A stretch of 64,000 nucleotides of DNA. It comes from Aquarana catesbeiana (lineage: Eukaryota; Chordata; Amphibia; Anura; Ranidae). Below the pieces are notes generated by a model. That model had not been told where the DNA came from and did no database searches. It saw only the letters and a program-made list of their open reading frames with translations. The stretch lies in NCBI RefSeq assembly GCF_042186555.1, contig NC_133328.1, forward strand, positions 335,538,539 to 335,602,538, in the 5' to 3' direction. Below, in pieces: positions 43,606-54,685 of the stretch (positions are counted from its first letter, which is position 1; every line of letters begins with the position of its first letter). Both the position numbers and the translations under genes were made by a program.

Positions 43606-43674
43606 CTGCACAGAAACAAGGGATATCATTTACAATTAGCATCTTTTAAAAAGTAATTACTTTTTGCAGGAGCT
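43469..43674. repeat. Palindrome with (TA)n loop
   Basis: The arms 43469-43536 and 43610-43674 match in inverse (AGCTCCTGCAAAAGGTAATT against AAGTAATTACTTTTTGCAGG; AAATGATATCCCTTGTTTC against GAAACAAGGGATATCATTT). The loop is a TA run of about 60 bases (43543-43603). Such TA-centred inverted repeats extrude cruciforms and break easily. Confidence 0.9.
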
Positions 43675-44498
43675 TTTTATATTTCTAGATTTATAATCTT
43701 CTTTGTGAGTGTAGATAAACTTCCTGGTTCCTGGAGGGGGAGGAGAGGTTTCCATAGCTATAGGTTGGCAACTTCCTATGACACTGCTGTTGCTATGGAA
43801 ACCCGACCTACAACCTATTACACTGCTCGTGATGCTCTGAGCATGTGCGAGATCTGGAGGTGCATGCTGGGTAACCAGCATACATGGAATACAGGAAAAG
43901 ATACAGTCTGTCTTTAGCTGCCCACACATTGATGGCCACGGCCTGCTGGGACTTACAAAAGTAACAAATCAATGGTGCAAAAATACAAAACAGGCCTTAG
44001 TTTACAGCATATCTTTACTAGAATACATTAAGCATGAGGATTATAGGGGTATTTTTATCTAAAAAGTAAAATTTCGGCCAGTACACCGCTTTAAGGTAAA
44101 AAAACTGTTAGCCCAATTTTAGTCCAACTCTGTGCGTGTCTGCAACAGCTCTTTTCTTCTCTAGCCGCTCTCACGGGCTTGGCTAAGATCAGTGGGAGCT
44201 GTTGGCTCCTACTGCTGTCAGTCAACACCTGTGAGCAAAAATTGGGGGGGGTGGGGCTGAGCTGGGCTGTGTGTCTGAATAAATTCAAACAGCCTGGCTC
44301 AGGATCTAGCGTGCATGATTGCCCCAATAGGAAGCACATTTCAATAGGGTAACTCAGTGGGGGAGGAGCCAGCAGTGCCACAGGGATCCCAGATTGGAGG
44401 ATCTGGGCTACTCTGTGCGAAAGCATTGCACAGAGTAGGTAAGTATAACATGCTTGTAAAGCCTTCACTTTTTTAGAGTAAAATAACAATCACTTTAA

Positions 44499-45151
44499 AA
44501 TAGACTCTCTGCCCAAATTCATGAAATTTCAACACGTTCACTAAACTTTGGGGAAAATTATCTTGCAAAGTGCCATTTCCCTTGCAATGTGAACAGCCTA
44601 TTTGCATTTATATATCAGACTGATGGGGGATGATTTACTAAACACTTTCTAGAATGGAACAGTGTTGTCAAATTTGCATCCAGAACCCACACTTCCCTAT
44701 GCAATCCACTCACTATGCAACTAATTGTTTACTAGGTTAGGATCTGAGTTGTATGATGTGTACAAATTACACACAAAAGCATATTTAAAATACAATTTAC
44801 AGATCAAGTATAATGTAATGGAGATTAGTTTAACTTTCAGCTTTAAGTCTGGTCATATTGAGTGCTTTTATGTTTCGGCATAAAGAGCACAGCTTGATAC
44901 CAATTCAATATAAATCTCCTCTCCTTTCTGTACAGTGGCTAATATAGTATAAGGCACACCTATTGGTTAATGCACCCAGCTAATGTGCATGGGGCACAGG
45001 CCGATTGAAGGAGGTGGCTGTTTACAACCCATGTGAGATGTGATAAGAAAACAATTGTCAGGTCTTAAAGATTCACAATAACTCCAACTTAGAAGTGGGG
45101 AGTGGTAAAATATGTGGAGAAACACATGCAATGTTTTAAATATATTACCAT
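44499..45151. other. Non-coding, nothing recognised
   Basis: AT-rich. A stretch at 44630-44740 has words like GATTTACTAAACACTTT, reminiscent of the element at 34506-34738, without clear ends. Confidence 0.4.
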
Positions 45152-46075
45152 TAGGAATGGCTGAACGGTTTGGCCCGAGCATGAGTTTGGGTCAAATATT
45201 TGCCTATTTGGCCGTTCGCCAAACACCTGCATTTGCAGGGTGTTCACCCCGATGAACACCCTGCAATGCACTAAGCGCTGCACAGTGCATTCTGCTCCCT
45301 GATTGGGCAAAGCTTTGCCCAATCAGGGTGCAGTGTAAGCTAGTTGTTAAGGAGCAGGGCCGGGAAGCCGGTCGCGGTGTCCTTAACAACTGATAAGTCA
45401 TCAGCTGTCAATGGGTTTCTTCGCTGGCAGCTGAATACTAGGGGACACCATTTTTTTTTTTAAATGGCGTGGGGCTCCCCCAAAATCCAACCAGACCCTT
45501 ATCCGAGCATACAGCCCGACAGGTCAGCAAAGGGGAGGAGACGAACAAGCACTTTCCCTCCTGAACCATACCAGGCCACATGCCCTCAACATGGGGGGGG
45601 TGGGTGCTTTGGGGCAGGGGGGCTCTGATTCCCCTGCCCCAAAGCACCTTGTCCCCATGTTGACGGGGACAAGGGCCTCTTCCTGACAACCCTGGGCTGT
45701 GGTTGTTGAGGTCTGCGGGGGGGCTAATCAGAATCTGAAAGCCCCCTTTACCAAGATACCACCCCCCCATGTGAATGGGTAGGGGTACATTGTACCCCTA
45801 CCCATTCACCCAAAAAGTGTCCAAAAGTAATAACCACATGAAACAGTTTTTGACAAGTACTTTATTAAAAAATGAGAAAAAAAAGTGTCCCTCGATGTAA
45901 ATCCATTGTCAATCATGACGCCCACCGGACCCAAAAAATAGCAAAAAATAAAAATGCTCTGCCTCCTGGGAGGCCTCCCACCGACTGCCTGCTCTGCGCT
46001 CAGACAGTTTTATATAGGCAGGGAGAAGGGCCACCCGACCACATCACCAGGTCGTACCACCCCCTTCTGACGTCA
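45152..46075 (+). mobile_element. One-armed relic of the hAT foldback family
   Basis: Starts TAGGAATGGCTGAACGG, a variant of the TAGGGATGAGC terminus, and continues with GCAAACACCTGCATT, ATGGCGTGGGGCTCC, CCAAAGCACCTTGTCCCC and AAGTACTTTATT blocks that parallel 60321-61820. It stops near TTCTGACGTCAC (about 46065), which corresponds to the centre of the foldback, so only one arm is present. Confidence 0.68.
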
Positions 46076-47109
46076 CATAATGTGCATCTTGATTACATAT
46101 GTGTGTGTGTATGTGTGTAGAGAGAGAAAAGAGGGCTTTATTTTTTATTTTATAATTTCATTATATTTCAAACATTTTTTCTTTTTTTTCTTATTAGCTA
46201 ATATCAAAAGGTAGCTGATAAGGCCGCTGTGTGATTATCGTGACTGGAACGCTTTATGGAGACATCAAGGGTGTATTAGACCCCCAGTGTCACCCCTGTC
46301 ACTCATACAAGCAGATTGAAGACATAAGCTATCAGCTGCTTGTTAACTCAGCTAATATCAGCCAGGATTTGAAAAATTTGAGAGTGTACCGTGAAAGTGA
46401 TTATTATGTGCTGTTGTAGAAGCTGCTGCCTCCACTAAGACAACTACATAGGTAGTGTATATGATGAAGAATTAAAGAAGTGGTGGGTATGGCACTGCTC
46501 TTCTAAAATATATTATGGGTGCGTGTTTCCCTTTAAATCAGAGGTATGTTAATTGTGAAAAGTGCTTAGTGCTCTGTGTTTGCTACTATGATTTGATACA
46601 ACAACATGTGAAGAATAAAATTAAATCCAAATAAAAATACTTCCAATTATTATTGAGGTGACAGGTACTCTTTAGAGCCAAGAGATCATTAAACATTATA
46701 CTCTACCACATTATGTGCAAAAAAGTACCACAATTAAATTAAATTTGCATTCAATTAATATCTGTAAAGTGTCAAGTGCTTTTTTGGACCAAAAATTGGT
46801 AAACAATAAATGCTATAACAATAAATCTACAAACAATAAAGTCCTGGTGTGAATAATCAGTCCATATATGCTGAAAAAATAATTTGAAAAATAAAGTGAC
46901 AGGTACTTTTTATCCATGCTGATATATGCTAATGCAGGTGTTCCACTCCGTGTTTCCCCTATGCCACCACACTCACTGGAAAAATAATCTCCTCAAGGGG
47001 GTATCTCACATTCACAGCTGTACTGCTATATAATAGGACACAGATCCATCCTCGTGTATATCTTTTCCTTCACTCTAACCTTTATACAGATAGCCCCTTT
47101 GTCTCATTC
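46076..47109. other. Non-coding, nothing recognised
   Basis: AT-rich with a short (GT)n and GAGAGAGA at 46100-46130. A 62-codon frame at 46231-46419 has no recognisable domain. Confidence 0.4.
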
Positions 47110-49165
47110 ATATGTGGAGAGAAATGACATCCCACAGCACAATACCAGTCTTCAGGAGGGAAGATAAATCTGCCAAATATAATACAAAATTCAGTATTCA
47201 AGCTAACCATAATGAAAGGCACATAGTGTGGGTAGAACTACTTTGTGCTAGCTTTGGTTCCATCTGATAATAATGAACCAAGCCAGAGAGGCCCAGACAG
47301 TGTTTATGCTAACCAGAGACAGGGATGTAAACAAGAGTAATTTTAGTTCAAATAACTCCCCTGTAGCCTGTGAAGTGTATATATAAAACAGAATATATCA
47401 ACATATAGTATAGTATAATATGCTGGAGCCCCAGCTATACTATTATAAAGTCACAAGGTGCCTATTTTAAAGGCTTACTTGAGAGGTACATTGGCAGGGG
47501 ATGAACAATCTCAGGCAGAGAGGGGAGGGCCTGAATTCTGACTTAGAAGACTTAATAAAAAGTCTAAAGTGACCCTCAATTTCACCATCCAAATTATCTA
47601 AGAGGAAAGAGGCAAGCCAATGTGTAAGATAATAGTCGGGGACCTTCCAAAAGCCCCCAGAGAAAAAAAAAATACCTTGTACTCTTATTTACCTGTTGGT
47701 CTCAGATTCACATCTGGGTAGTCTAGCAGGCAGCAAGGCTGGATTAGCCTGTAAAGGCAAGGGCCCTAAATATATGGCTCGGCCAATTAGAGAGTGCCCC
47801 AAAGGGGTGGGTGGGGTTACCCTGACAGCGCCCGAGCTAGCGGCACGCAGCGCTAATCTAACATGCCAACCATGCAGCTGATAACAGCAGGGAACCAAGC
47901 CGCCCTGCCAGACTGACAGGGTGATGTCACACATTCCCCACATTGGCCCACCCCTTGGCCGCAGTATGACATCTGACAGGAAGACCACTGATGAACATGA
48001 GGTACCATAGTAACCACAAAACTATCTTGCCATATGGACCAATTGGGTGCCGCCAGCGCCATCCAATCGGCAGCAGCTGATGGCCCCTGTGGCCCGGATA
48101 AGCAAGGAGAGCCTAAGGATTCAAAGCGGCTCCACCTAGTGGAAAAGACAGAGAAAACACAGCAGGAGTTTCAGAAGTACATTAGAAGCAGCCATATGAC
48201 AATATAAAAAAAGGTAGAACAAATAGAGATGGCAATGAAGCAGTTTAACCCCTTGTTTGACAGTTAAAGACTTTGTATTTAAACCTGTAATTGCCAGTGC
48301 TGGAATTGATCAAAAATAAATATGAATATAATTTTATAATATAACAAAATGTTACACTGGAGCAATTTGAGAAAAGCTGAGAGCATGTGTGGAGGCCACA
48401 TGTCTGCCTAGAGGGAGATCTGGATTACAATATTTCATGTTAGATGTCAGTAAACTCCCTGCCAGAACGCCATTTTCGTTTTGCCAACATAAAAACAAGA
48501 ACAATCGCACAGGAGATATACCCCTCCTCTTGTCTTGCAGTTGGCAAAATGTCTCAACTTCATTTTGTAAAGTGATTGAGTAGCTCACAATCTTGTACTG
48601 ACGGTAATTACATCCCCTCTGCATGTATAAGTGCCAAGTCGTTTATATGGGTCTTTTTTGAATATGCGTGCATCTTATAGAGACTTGAAACGTCTATATG
48701 TAAATGCAGGAAATTCTGGCGCAAATGGTCCAACATGAGGGTCCAAAGTTTGCAACCCTGTCTCTGTTTTGAATATTCACTGTCTGGGCTTCTCTGGCTG
48801 GGCTAATCAGGTGGTACCCAAGTAAACACAAAGTAGTTCTACCCACACTACGTGCCATTCATTTATCCCCCTGTCAATTTACCAGTCAAGTAAGCTTTAA
48901 AGATATGTACCATGTGCCTTTATAATAGCATAGCTGGGGATCCAGCATATTATTACACTATACTATATGTTTATAGATATACACTTCACAGGCTACAGGG
49001 GAGTTATTTGAACTGAAATTACCCTTGTTTACAACCCTGTCTCCCCCTCCAATAATTATTGTATGGGCTTTCCTGGCTTGGCACATTATCAGATGGAACC
49101 AAAGTATGGTTAGCTTGAATACTGAAGCTTGTATTATATTTGGCAGATTTGTCTTCACTTGTTGA
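47110..49165. repeat. Large foldback element, about 2 kb
   Basis: The left arm (47110-47510) and right arm (48720-49165) are inverse copies over several blocks, for example ATTCAAGCTAACCAT against ATGGTTAGCTTGAAT, CTACAGGGGAGTTATTTGAA in inverse at 47350-47370 and 48993-49012, and TATAATAGTATAGCTGGGG-like words. The right arm holds an internal partial duplication (CTGTCTGGGCTTCTC and GTATGGGCTTTCC blocks). The loop of about 1.2 kb has no gene. Confidence 0.75.
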
Positions 49166-50082
49166 AGACTGAGTGTGTTTCTATGTGGGTCTGCCCCCGG
49201 TCCCTTATGGGTGGAGCACTGTAATTGATGGTGCCTCTACCCAGTGGATTTTAGACAGCATGCAGCAGCAAAGTTTTATCAATCTTATATTATGTGGTTC
49301 TGTCTACACGGGTCAGTAAACAATGCATATTGTGATCATATTTTATATTGTGTATATCTACATGATATCTAACTGTACCCTTTTCATTGTAGATAACCCC
49401 TATAATAACCACTTACCCGAAGAAGAAAATATAAATATACATATTTCGAAATGCATTGTATAACTCTGTTTCTGACAAAATCATGTGGTTATTTTTGCAT
49501 TTTCACAAGAATACCTGTTATGTAACTACAGCAACATTTTATCTGTACACTTTTTTTTGTACAGATATAGTTTACTGTAAATCTTTCTAAATATGTGTTG
49601 AACTTTATGCCCTAAAAAATTCCACTCAGAGGGTTTTGCTCCATGGACTTTACTCAATGGAGTATAGTCTATTAGGGATGTGAGCATCTCTTCCCCTTTA
49701 ACACCAATTTACACACAAAGTTTCTAGTCTTGAGAACACTGAGTTTAAAAATAAAATGAGTAGCAAACTAGGAGGATATTAGTGGCGCTTTGGTAATGGA
49801 ACAAGGGTAAGACATGTGAGACTCAACCCAATGACAAGTATAGAAAATAAAATTGGTAATGATACTCACGGTAAAAACATTCGTAATAAATAAATAAATA
49901 AATATATAAATAATAATGTCCATAACATGGAAATGTCTTTGTAATGCATCAGTCCATCTTAACTACATCTCAAGTGTAAGCAGCCAGCTGTCAGAGTAGA
50001 AGCACTTCTGGAACAACAGTCAGACAAGAAAACACAGCAGTGCTATCTGAGTGTAGCACAGGGTTAAAAATGCTGTTTTAAT
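49166..50082. other. Non-coding, nothing recognised
   Basis: AT-rich; includes an (AAAT)n stretch near 49885-49905. No open frame of note. Confidence 0.4.
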
Positions 50083-50456
50083 TAATAAAATAGAGCAACT
50101 CACAAACACAGGGTGTAAAGGTGTATATCACATATGGGGGCCTCTCTACTACAATTGATATCTGTCCTGCTGTAGGCAAAATGTCCACGGGCTGTTTGGC
50201 TGGTGGTGGTGGTTCCCAGGGCTCCAAGTCTGTGTGGGATCACAAATCCATCAGCTGTGACATCACCAGAAAGGAAAAGCAGGAGGACTGTCTGGCAGGC
50301 GCATGTTCAGAGTTGGCATGCTCCTTCCTCCAGATCATGGCCCCTTGATATTTAGCCTATAGTGGTTTGGATATGAATTGTAGCAGAGAGACTCCCATAG
50401 GTGATATTTGCCTTTACACCCTGTGTTTGTGAATTGCTCTATTTTATTCATTAACC
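50083..50456. repeat. Short foldback element
   Basis: The arms 50083-50160 and 50368-50456 match in inverse: AATAAAATAGAGCAACTCAC and ACAAACACAGGGTGTAAAGG against CCTTTACACCCTGTGTTTGT and GAATTGCTCTATTTTATT. The loop is non-coding. Confidence 0.82.
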
Positions 50457-51149
50457 CCTTGGCGTCAACTGCCTTGTCCTTGGCACAGAGGGGCTACATA
50501 GTTACGTGAATTGCAGTCTAAACAGCTGTGCGGTGTGCTCCCCTGACAGTTACCAGCATCCAACCAAGAGCTCCTGATAGCAAGAAGCGATCTGGAATTT
50601 TTGGGTTAACATGACCACTGTGACAGCCAATCACGGCGGTCACATGCTCTTAAGCCTCACCCTGCCTCCCAGCATCAATCTCTTAAAGGGCTGGGGGGCG
50701 CCAGTGAGAAAATGTTAAGATGGCATTTTTTAACCCTCTACTACACTCAGCACTTTCGCTAGAACAACCATTTACTTTAGTGAAAACAAACTATTAGAAT
50801 AAACATCAGTTTGAAAATAAATTGATACTTCTTTTAAGTCCCTCTCTTCCAGTCAGGAAGTTAGAATATGAATAGTAGCCGTGGTTTAAAAAACAAGGTC
50901 TTTAAGAAAAATAAGCCTCACTTTTTTACACCAATTAAAGTTAAACTATTTGTTTACTGAGTTTGGAATTGATTTTGTGTTTTGTGCCAAAAAAACAGAA
51001 TTTTATTTTGTCAATGCAAACCTCTATTCTTTCTAAAGTAGGTGCCGATTTTCATACCAATGACTTTGGAAAAATTGTTAGACCTCTGTTTTCTAAAAAA
51101 AAGGCGGATTTTTTTTTTTTTTTTAATCGAGTTTCAGCTCATAAACAAA
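50457..51149. other. Non-coding; TTAACCCCTTGG repeat start
   Basis: Begins TTAACCCCTTGGCGTC, a start seen in frog short elements, with CTTAAAGGGCTGGGG at about 50680; the pairing is not convincing. No gene. Confidence 0.35.
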
Positions 51150-53340
51150 AAACACAATCATATTTTGTCAAAACAACCTTTATTTCTTTTTCATACATCA
51201 TGGGACACAGATGGAAGTGATCCCTTATATAACCCTTCCCATACATGAAGTACTTTTGTTTTTTACCAGTGTCTGCAAGGTGGATGGCAAAGTTGTTTGA
51301 GCTCTCTGAGCTCCAGGTCTCTAGTCCCACAAACGGTTCCTAAATAAATCAAGGGATTGACCGATTGGATCCATTTGACACAGGCTTTATATGCTTAGAT
51401 AAATGGTACCCAAGCCTTGCACAGAAGACTCAAGATCCTGTGAGGTTTTGCCTGTAACGTGGCCTCCGGGCTTTGGACCCTGCGCAGTGGAAATCCTGAA
51501 CACTACAGCACTAAGGCATTTCCTGCATGGTGCTGTACAGGTCCAAGGGAGTGGACCCTAAACATGAAAGGGTACCCGGTCCTTGAAAGTCCAAGTGACA
51601 GGAACCTGCCATGAAGGGTGAAGATTGGGCCTTTAGCTTCTAAGTGGCCCTGCGCCTGGATGGGTAAGTGAAACCCCTTTATTTTCTTATTGTGGGGTGT
51701 CCCAGTGATTGTAACAATCAGTCAAGCTAGCTAAAGGCTGGACACCTGTGTGCTGTGACCATACAGGGGAGTTTAGGGCTAGCTGTGGGTGTTTGCAAAG
51801 TGTACCTTTTTTGCTTATGTCTGGCTGTTTTTCACCTGTATGATGGCACACGATGGTGTGCCATTTTGCCTTGGTTCACCATGGCGCACGTGCGTTCGCA
51901 AGAGCACCGCTGAGCTCAGTAGTTTGTTTGGCGGCCTTGGCACATGTGGCTTTGCTGAACATGCGCTGTAGCCTTTATCTGGGTGCACAAAGATTTGCGT
52001 CACACGCAAATACAGTCACGCCCGTTTGCCAGGACCATGCACATGCGTGCACACACACGCACAGACCATCCCATTGCACATCCAGCTTATTTAAGCTGTG
52101 CAGGTCAAGAATGTGGGGCCTCCAGAAGGCAGCTGTGGGACACAGAGCAGGCTCTGAACAGACACTTGCAGTGGTTCCTTATCCGGGTCACGTGAGTCAC
52201 CAGGTGTTGCTTGGCAGGCTAAAGGTGCTTAGCAGGATTGTTGCATAGGGGCTTGGTGAGTCCTATTAAAGGGTCTCCCTTCTGAGGTGTTTTAACTACA
52301 CCCAAGTACTCTTTGTTTGCAGGCATTGAATGTCTTCCAAAAAGAGGAGTGGGACTAACACCATAGGGAAGGGCACACCTATGTCATCAGTAGTTCCTGA
52401 AGAACCTAGTCCTATCCCTAGTGTTGTATCCCCTGAAAGATCAGAGGTTCCCAGGCAATCTGAGCCGCTGCGCCTATCTGGTATTGTGCCTACAGTCAAC
52501 GCTGCTGCTTCACCCTTTATCACTAAGGATTAACTGTCCTCAGCCCTAGATGGGTTAGAGCACAGGATTGCTGGCATGATTGCCTCCATCCTGCAGGTTG
52601 GCAGGAAGCATGACAGATCTCCCTCCCTGGAGTCTCTTAGTCTGGAGCAGGAATGGGTTGAGGATGGGGAAGAGCTGAAAGCTCAGGATTCGGTGGAGTG
52701 CCTGGCAGATGAGTCTGCTTCTGAACAATCTGGACAAGAAGATATCCAGTCGATGTCTGCCTCTCAGTCGCAGAGGCTTTTGATCCTGACTCTGAATGAA
52801 ATGGTTCATTCTGCCTTTAAGTTGCCTCTTGCAGAGGTGACTGAGCCCCCTAGTCCTCTTTGGGATCTCTGAGACTTTTTCAGGTCACACAGACTTTCCC
52901 ACTACACCCCCTGTTGGAACAGGCGGTGTATGCTGATTAGGAACATCCTGACAGAACTTTTTTGCCTCCTAAAAGGTTTTTCCTTTTATGAACTTTTATG
53001 GCTTAAGCCGAGCTTCCTTGTAAAAAGTTATTGGCTGGTTTTTCGTTTCATGGGGAACGTTTTTTCGGTGATCACTTGGACAAATACATCCAAAAGATTT
53101 CCGGAGGGAAGAGTTCTCTACTTCCTGTGAAGAAAAACACCAAACATCCCTCGTTTAAAAATCCAGGGACTGCTTCTTCAAATGTCTCAGCATCAGGGCG
53201 GTTCCACCACCAACAAGGCGCTAGGGCCAGGGGCAAGCCGCAAGGCCAGGGTCAGAAAAGGCCCTGAGTCCAAAATTCTTCTAAACCCAGCACCAAGCCC
53301 TCTTTTTTAGGGGACACCCACACTCCATTGTCAGGTATAC
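51150..53340 (+). mobile_element. DIRS-like retroelement, 5' region and gag only
   Basis: A leader with TTTATTTCTTTTTCATACATC and ATGGGACACAG is followed by a gag-like frame starting ATG 52330. No reverse transcriptase, RNase H or tyrosine recombinase follows: the sequence switches to another element at about 53340-53385. The class call rests on the leader and the gag style, so it is moderate. Confidence 0.52.
52330..53266 (+). pseudogene. DIRS-like gag protein, broken
   Basis: Starts MSSKKRSGTNTIGKG at 52330. An in-frame TAA (52531-52533) is followed by more of the same frame (ALDGLEHRIAGMIASILQVG, then a Ser/Glu-rich part) to a stop at 52870-52872. Out-of-frame remnants show F-L-P-P-K-R-F at about 52960, a gap, then MAGFSFHGERFFGDHLDKYI and a GGKSSLLP block (53031-53125) and a Gln/Gly/Arg-rich tail to 53266. 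The order fits DIRS gag proteins with a deletion between the F-L-P-P-K block and the F-H-G-E-R-F-F-G-like block. Confidence 0.52.
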
Positions 53341-53898
53341 TAATATGGATTTCAATTAAATAATTTATTATTCTCTGCTAGCAGAAGAGGATGGTGAATA
53401 TTGTCGCCAGATTTTAAAAGAGTGGACTAGTGACCAGCTGATGGAAACTATCCGATCAGCTCATTCCCTAGTGGATCAGGGGTATATGTCATTTGAAGAT
53501 GTTCAGCCCCTGATCCAGTTATGTGCAAAACCATCCCTGTCATGCATTCCCGAAGGGAGTGATGATTTTTCGCCCCCTTCAATTATGGCCAAGTTGAATC
53601 CCTGGTTTGGTTATAAGAAGATGACCCAGCCTATTTCACGGAACGTTATTCCTCTTGTTCACAGCAGGTGTTGTCTAATTGCATCCAGTCGGTGCAATCC
53701 TTGGTTAGTCAGGCTGTGTGTGAATCAGCGTTTGTTCAACCTGTGCTGCAGGCATGGTCAGATCTCCTGTATTTAGCTAAGCCACAATATTCCAGCCCTG
53801 CCATTAATCATCTGCCTTCCCAAAAATCTATCTCCCCATCGCCTATGGAAACCTCAGCTACAGCCCAGTTTAATCAGCCCCCTACCAAATACTACTAC

Positions 53899-54579
53899 TG
53901 TGACAGACCTAGCCGGGACAGAGGCTGTTGGAGAGGACTGAATGCAAGCCTGTTGCCTTTTGATTATGGGCCCTAGCATTTGGGGGAATGGTGCTCTCTG
54001 TGAGCTGTATGCCTGGGGACCCTGGGGTTGGTGTTACTTTGGATTCAGCTCCATGTCCCCCCAAAACACACAGACTCTGGGAACCCTTTATATGCCATAT
54101 TAGAATGATAAGACTGAATTATACTTTTGGGACACATCCTGTGAGGAGATGCTGGTGTCATCAACTCCAACTACCTGTGTTTATGTTAATTGAATGAGCT
54201 GATCACATTGTCTTCTATACAATGTAGGAGACGGGACAACTCCTATTGGAGCTGCTGCTATTGTGAGAAGGTGTCCTGTGATAATTAACTCAGTCTGGGC
54301 AAAAGGTCATGTCTCAATCACCTAGGCTGTATAAAGGATTAGTTAATTAGCTCATGTTAATTAAGTTAATTAGGTTACGTTTGTATTGTTAGAGTAATAT
54401 TTTCTCCTGTATATAAAACTGTATTCTGGTTCTGAATAAAGTGAGTTCATGTTAGCAACAAGCAAGTGTCGCCTTGTTTTGTGCTCAGAGAGGTTAGAAT
54501 ATCTGATATCTGTATACAGACTGGGAGGAAGTGGTATATGACGGAAGCACTCAAGCGGAGTGAGGGACGTTCCGTGACA
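53899..54579 (+). repeat. 5' LTR of the inner element
   Basis: 681 bases with TATATAAAA at about 54410 and AATAAA at 54435-54440. By eye about 15 differences from the 3' LTR (about 2%), mostly transitions. Confidence 0.92.
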
Positions 54580-54685
54580 TTGGTGGCAAGCAGCGGGAAA
54601 GCTTCCTGCAGTCTGGGACATCCAAACTTCCATCTGGATCCAAGGTCCAGATAGCAGGAGAGGAGAGGTACAGATACCAGCCGCC

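Larger units (their letters stand above)
42098..44494. mobile_element. TTAA-flanked composite with nested element and satellites
   Basis: TTAA at 42094-42097 and 44495-44498 bracket ends AGTAGTTGTAAAG and AACAATCACT (partly inverse). A second TTAA pair (42143-42146, 44091-44094) brackets an inner block starting AGCAGGGTTCCACCC and ending AGTACACCGCT. Within it lie a minisatellite (42571-43465) and a palindrome (43469-43674). The nesting is inferred from the paired ends, which are weak. Confidence 0.45.
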
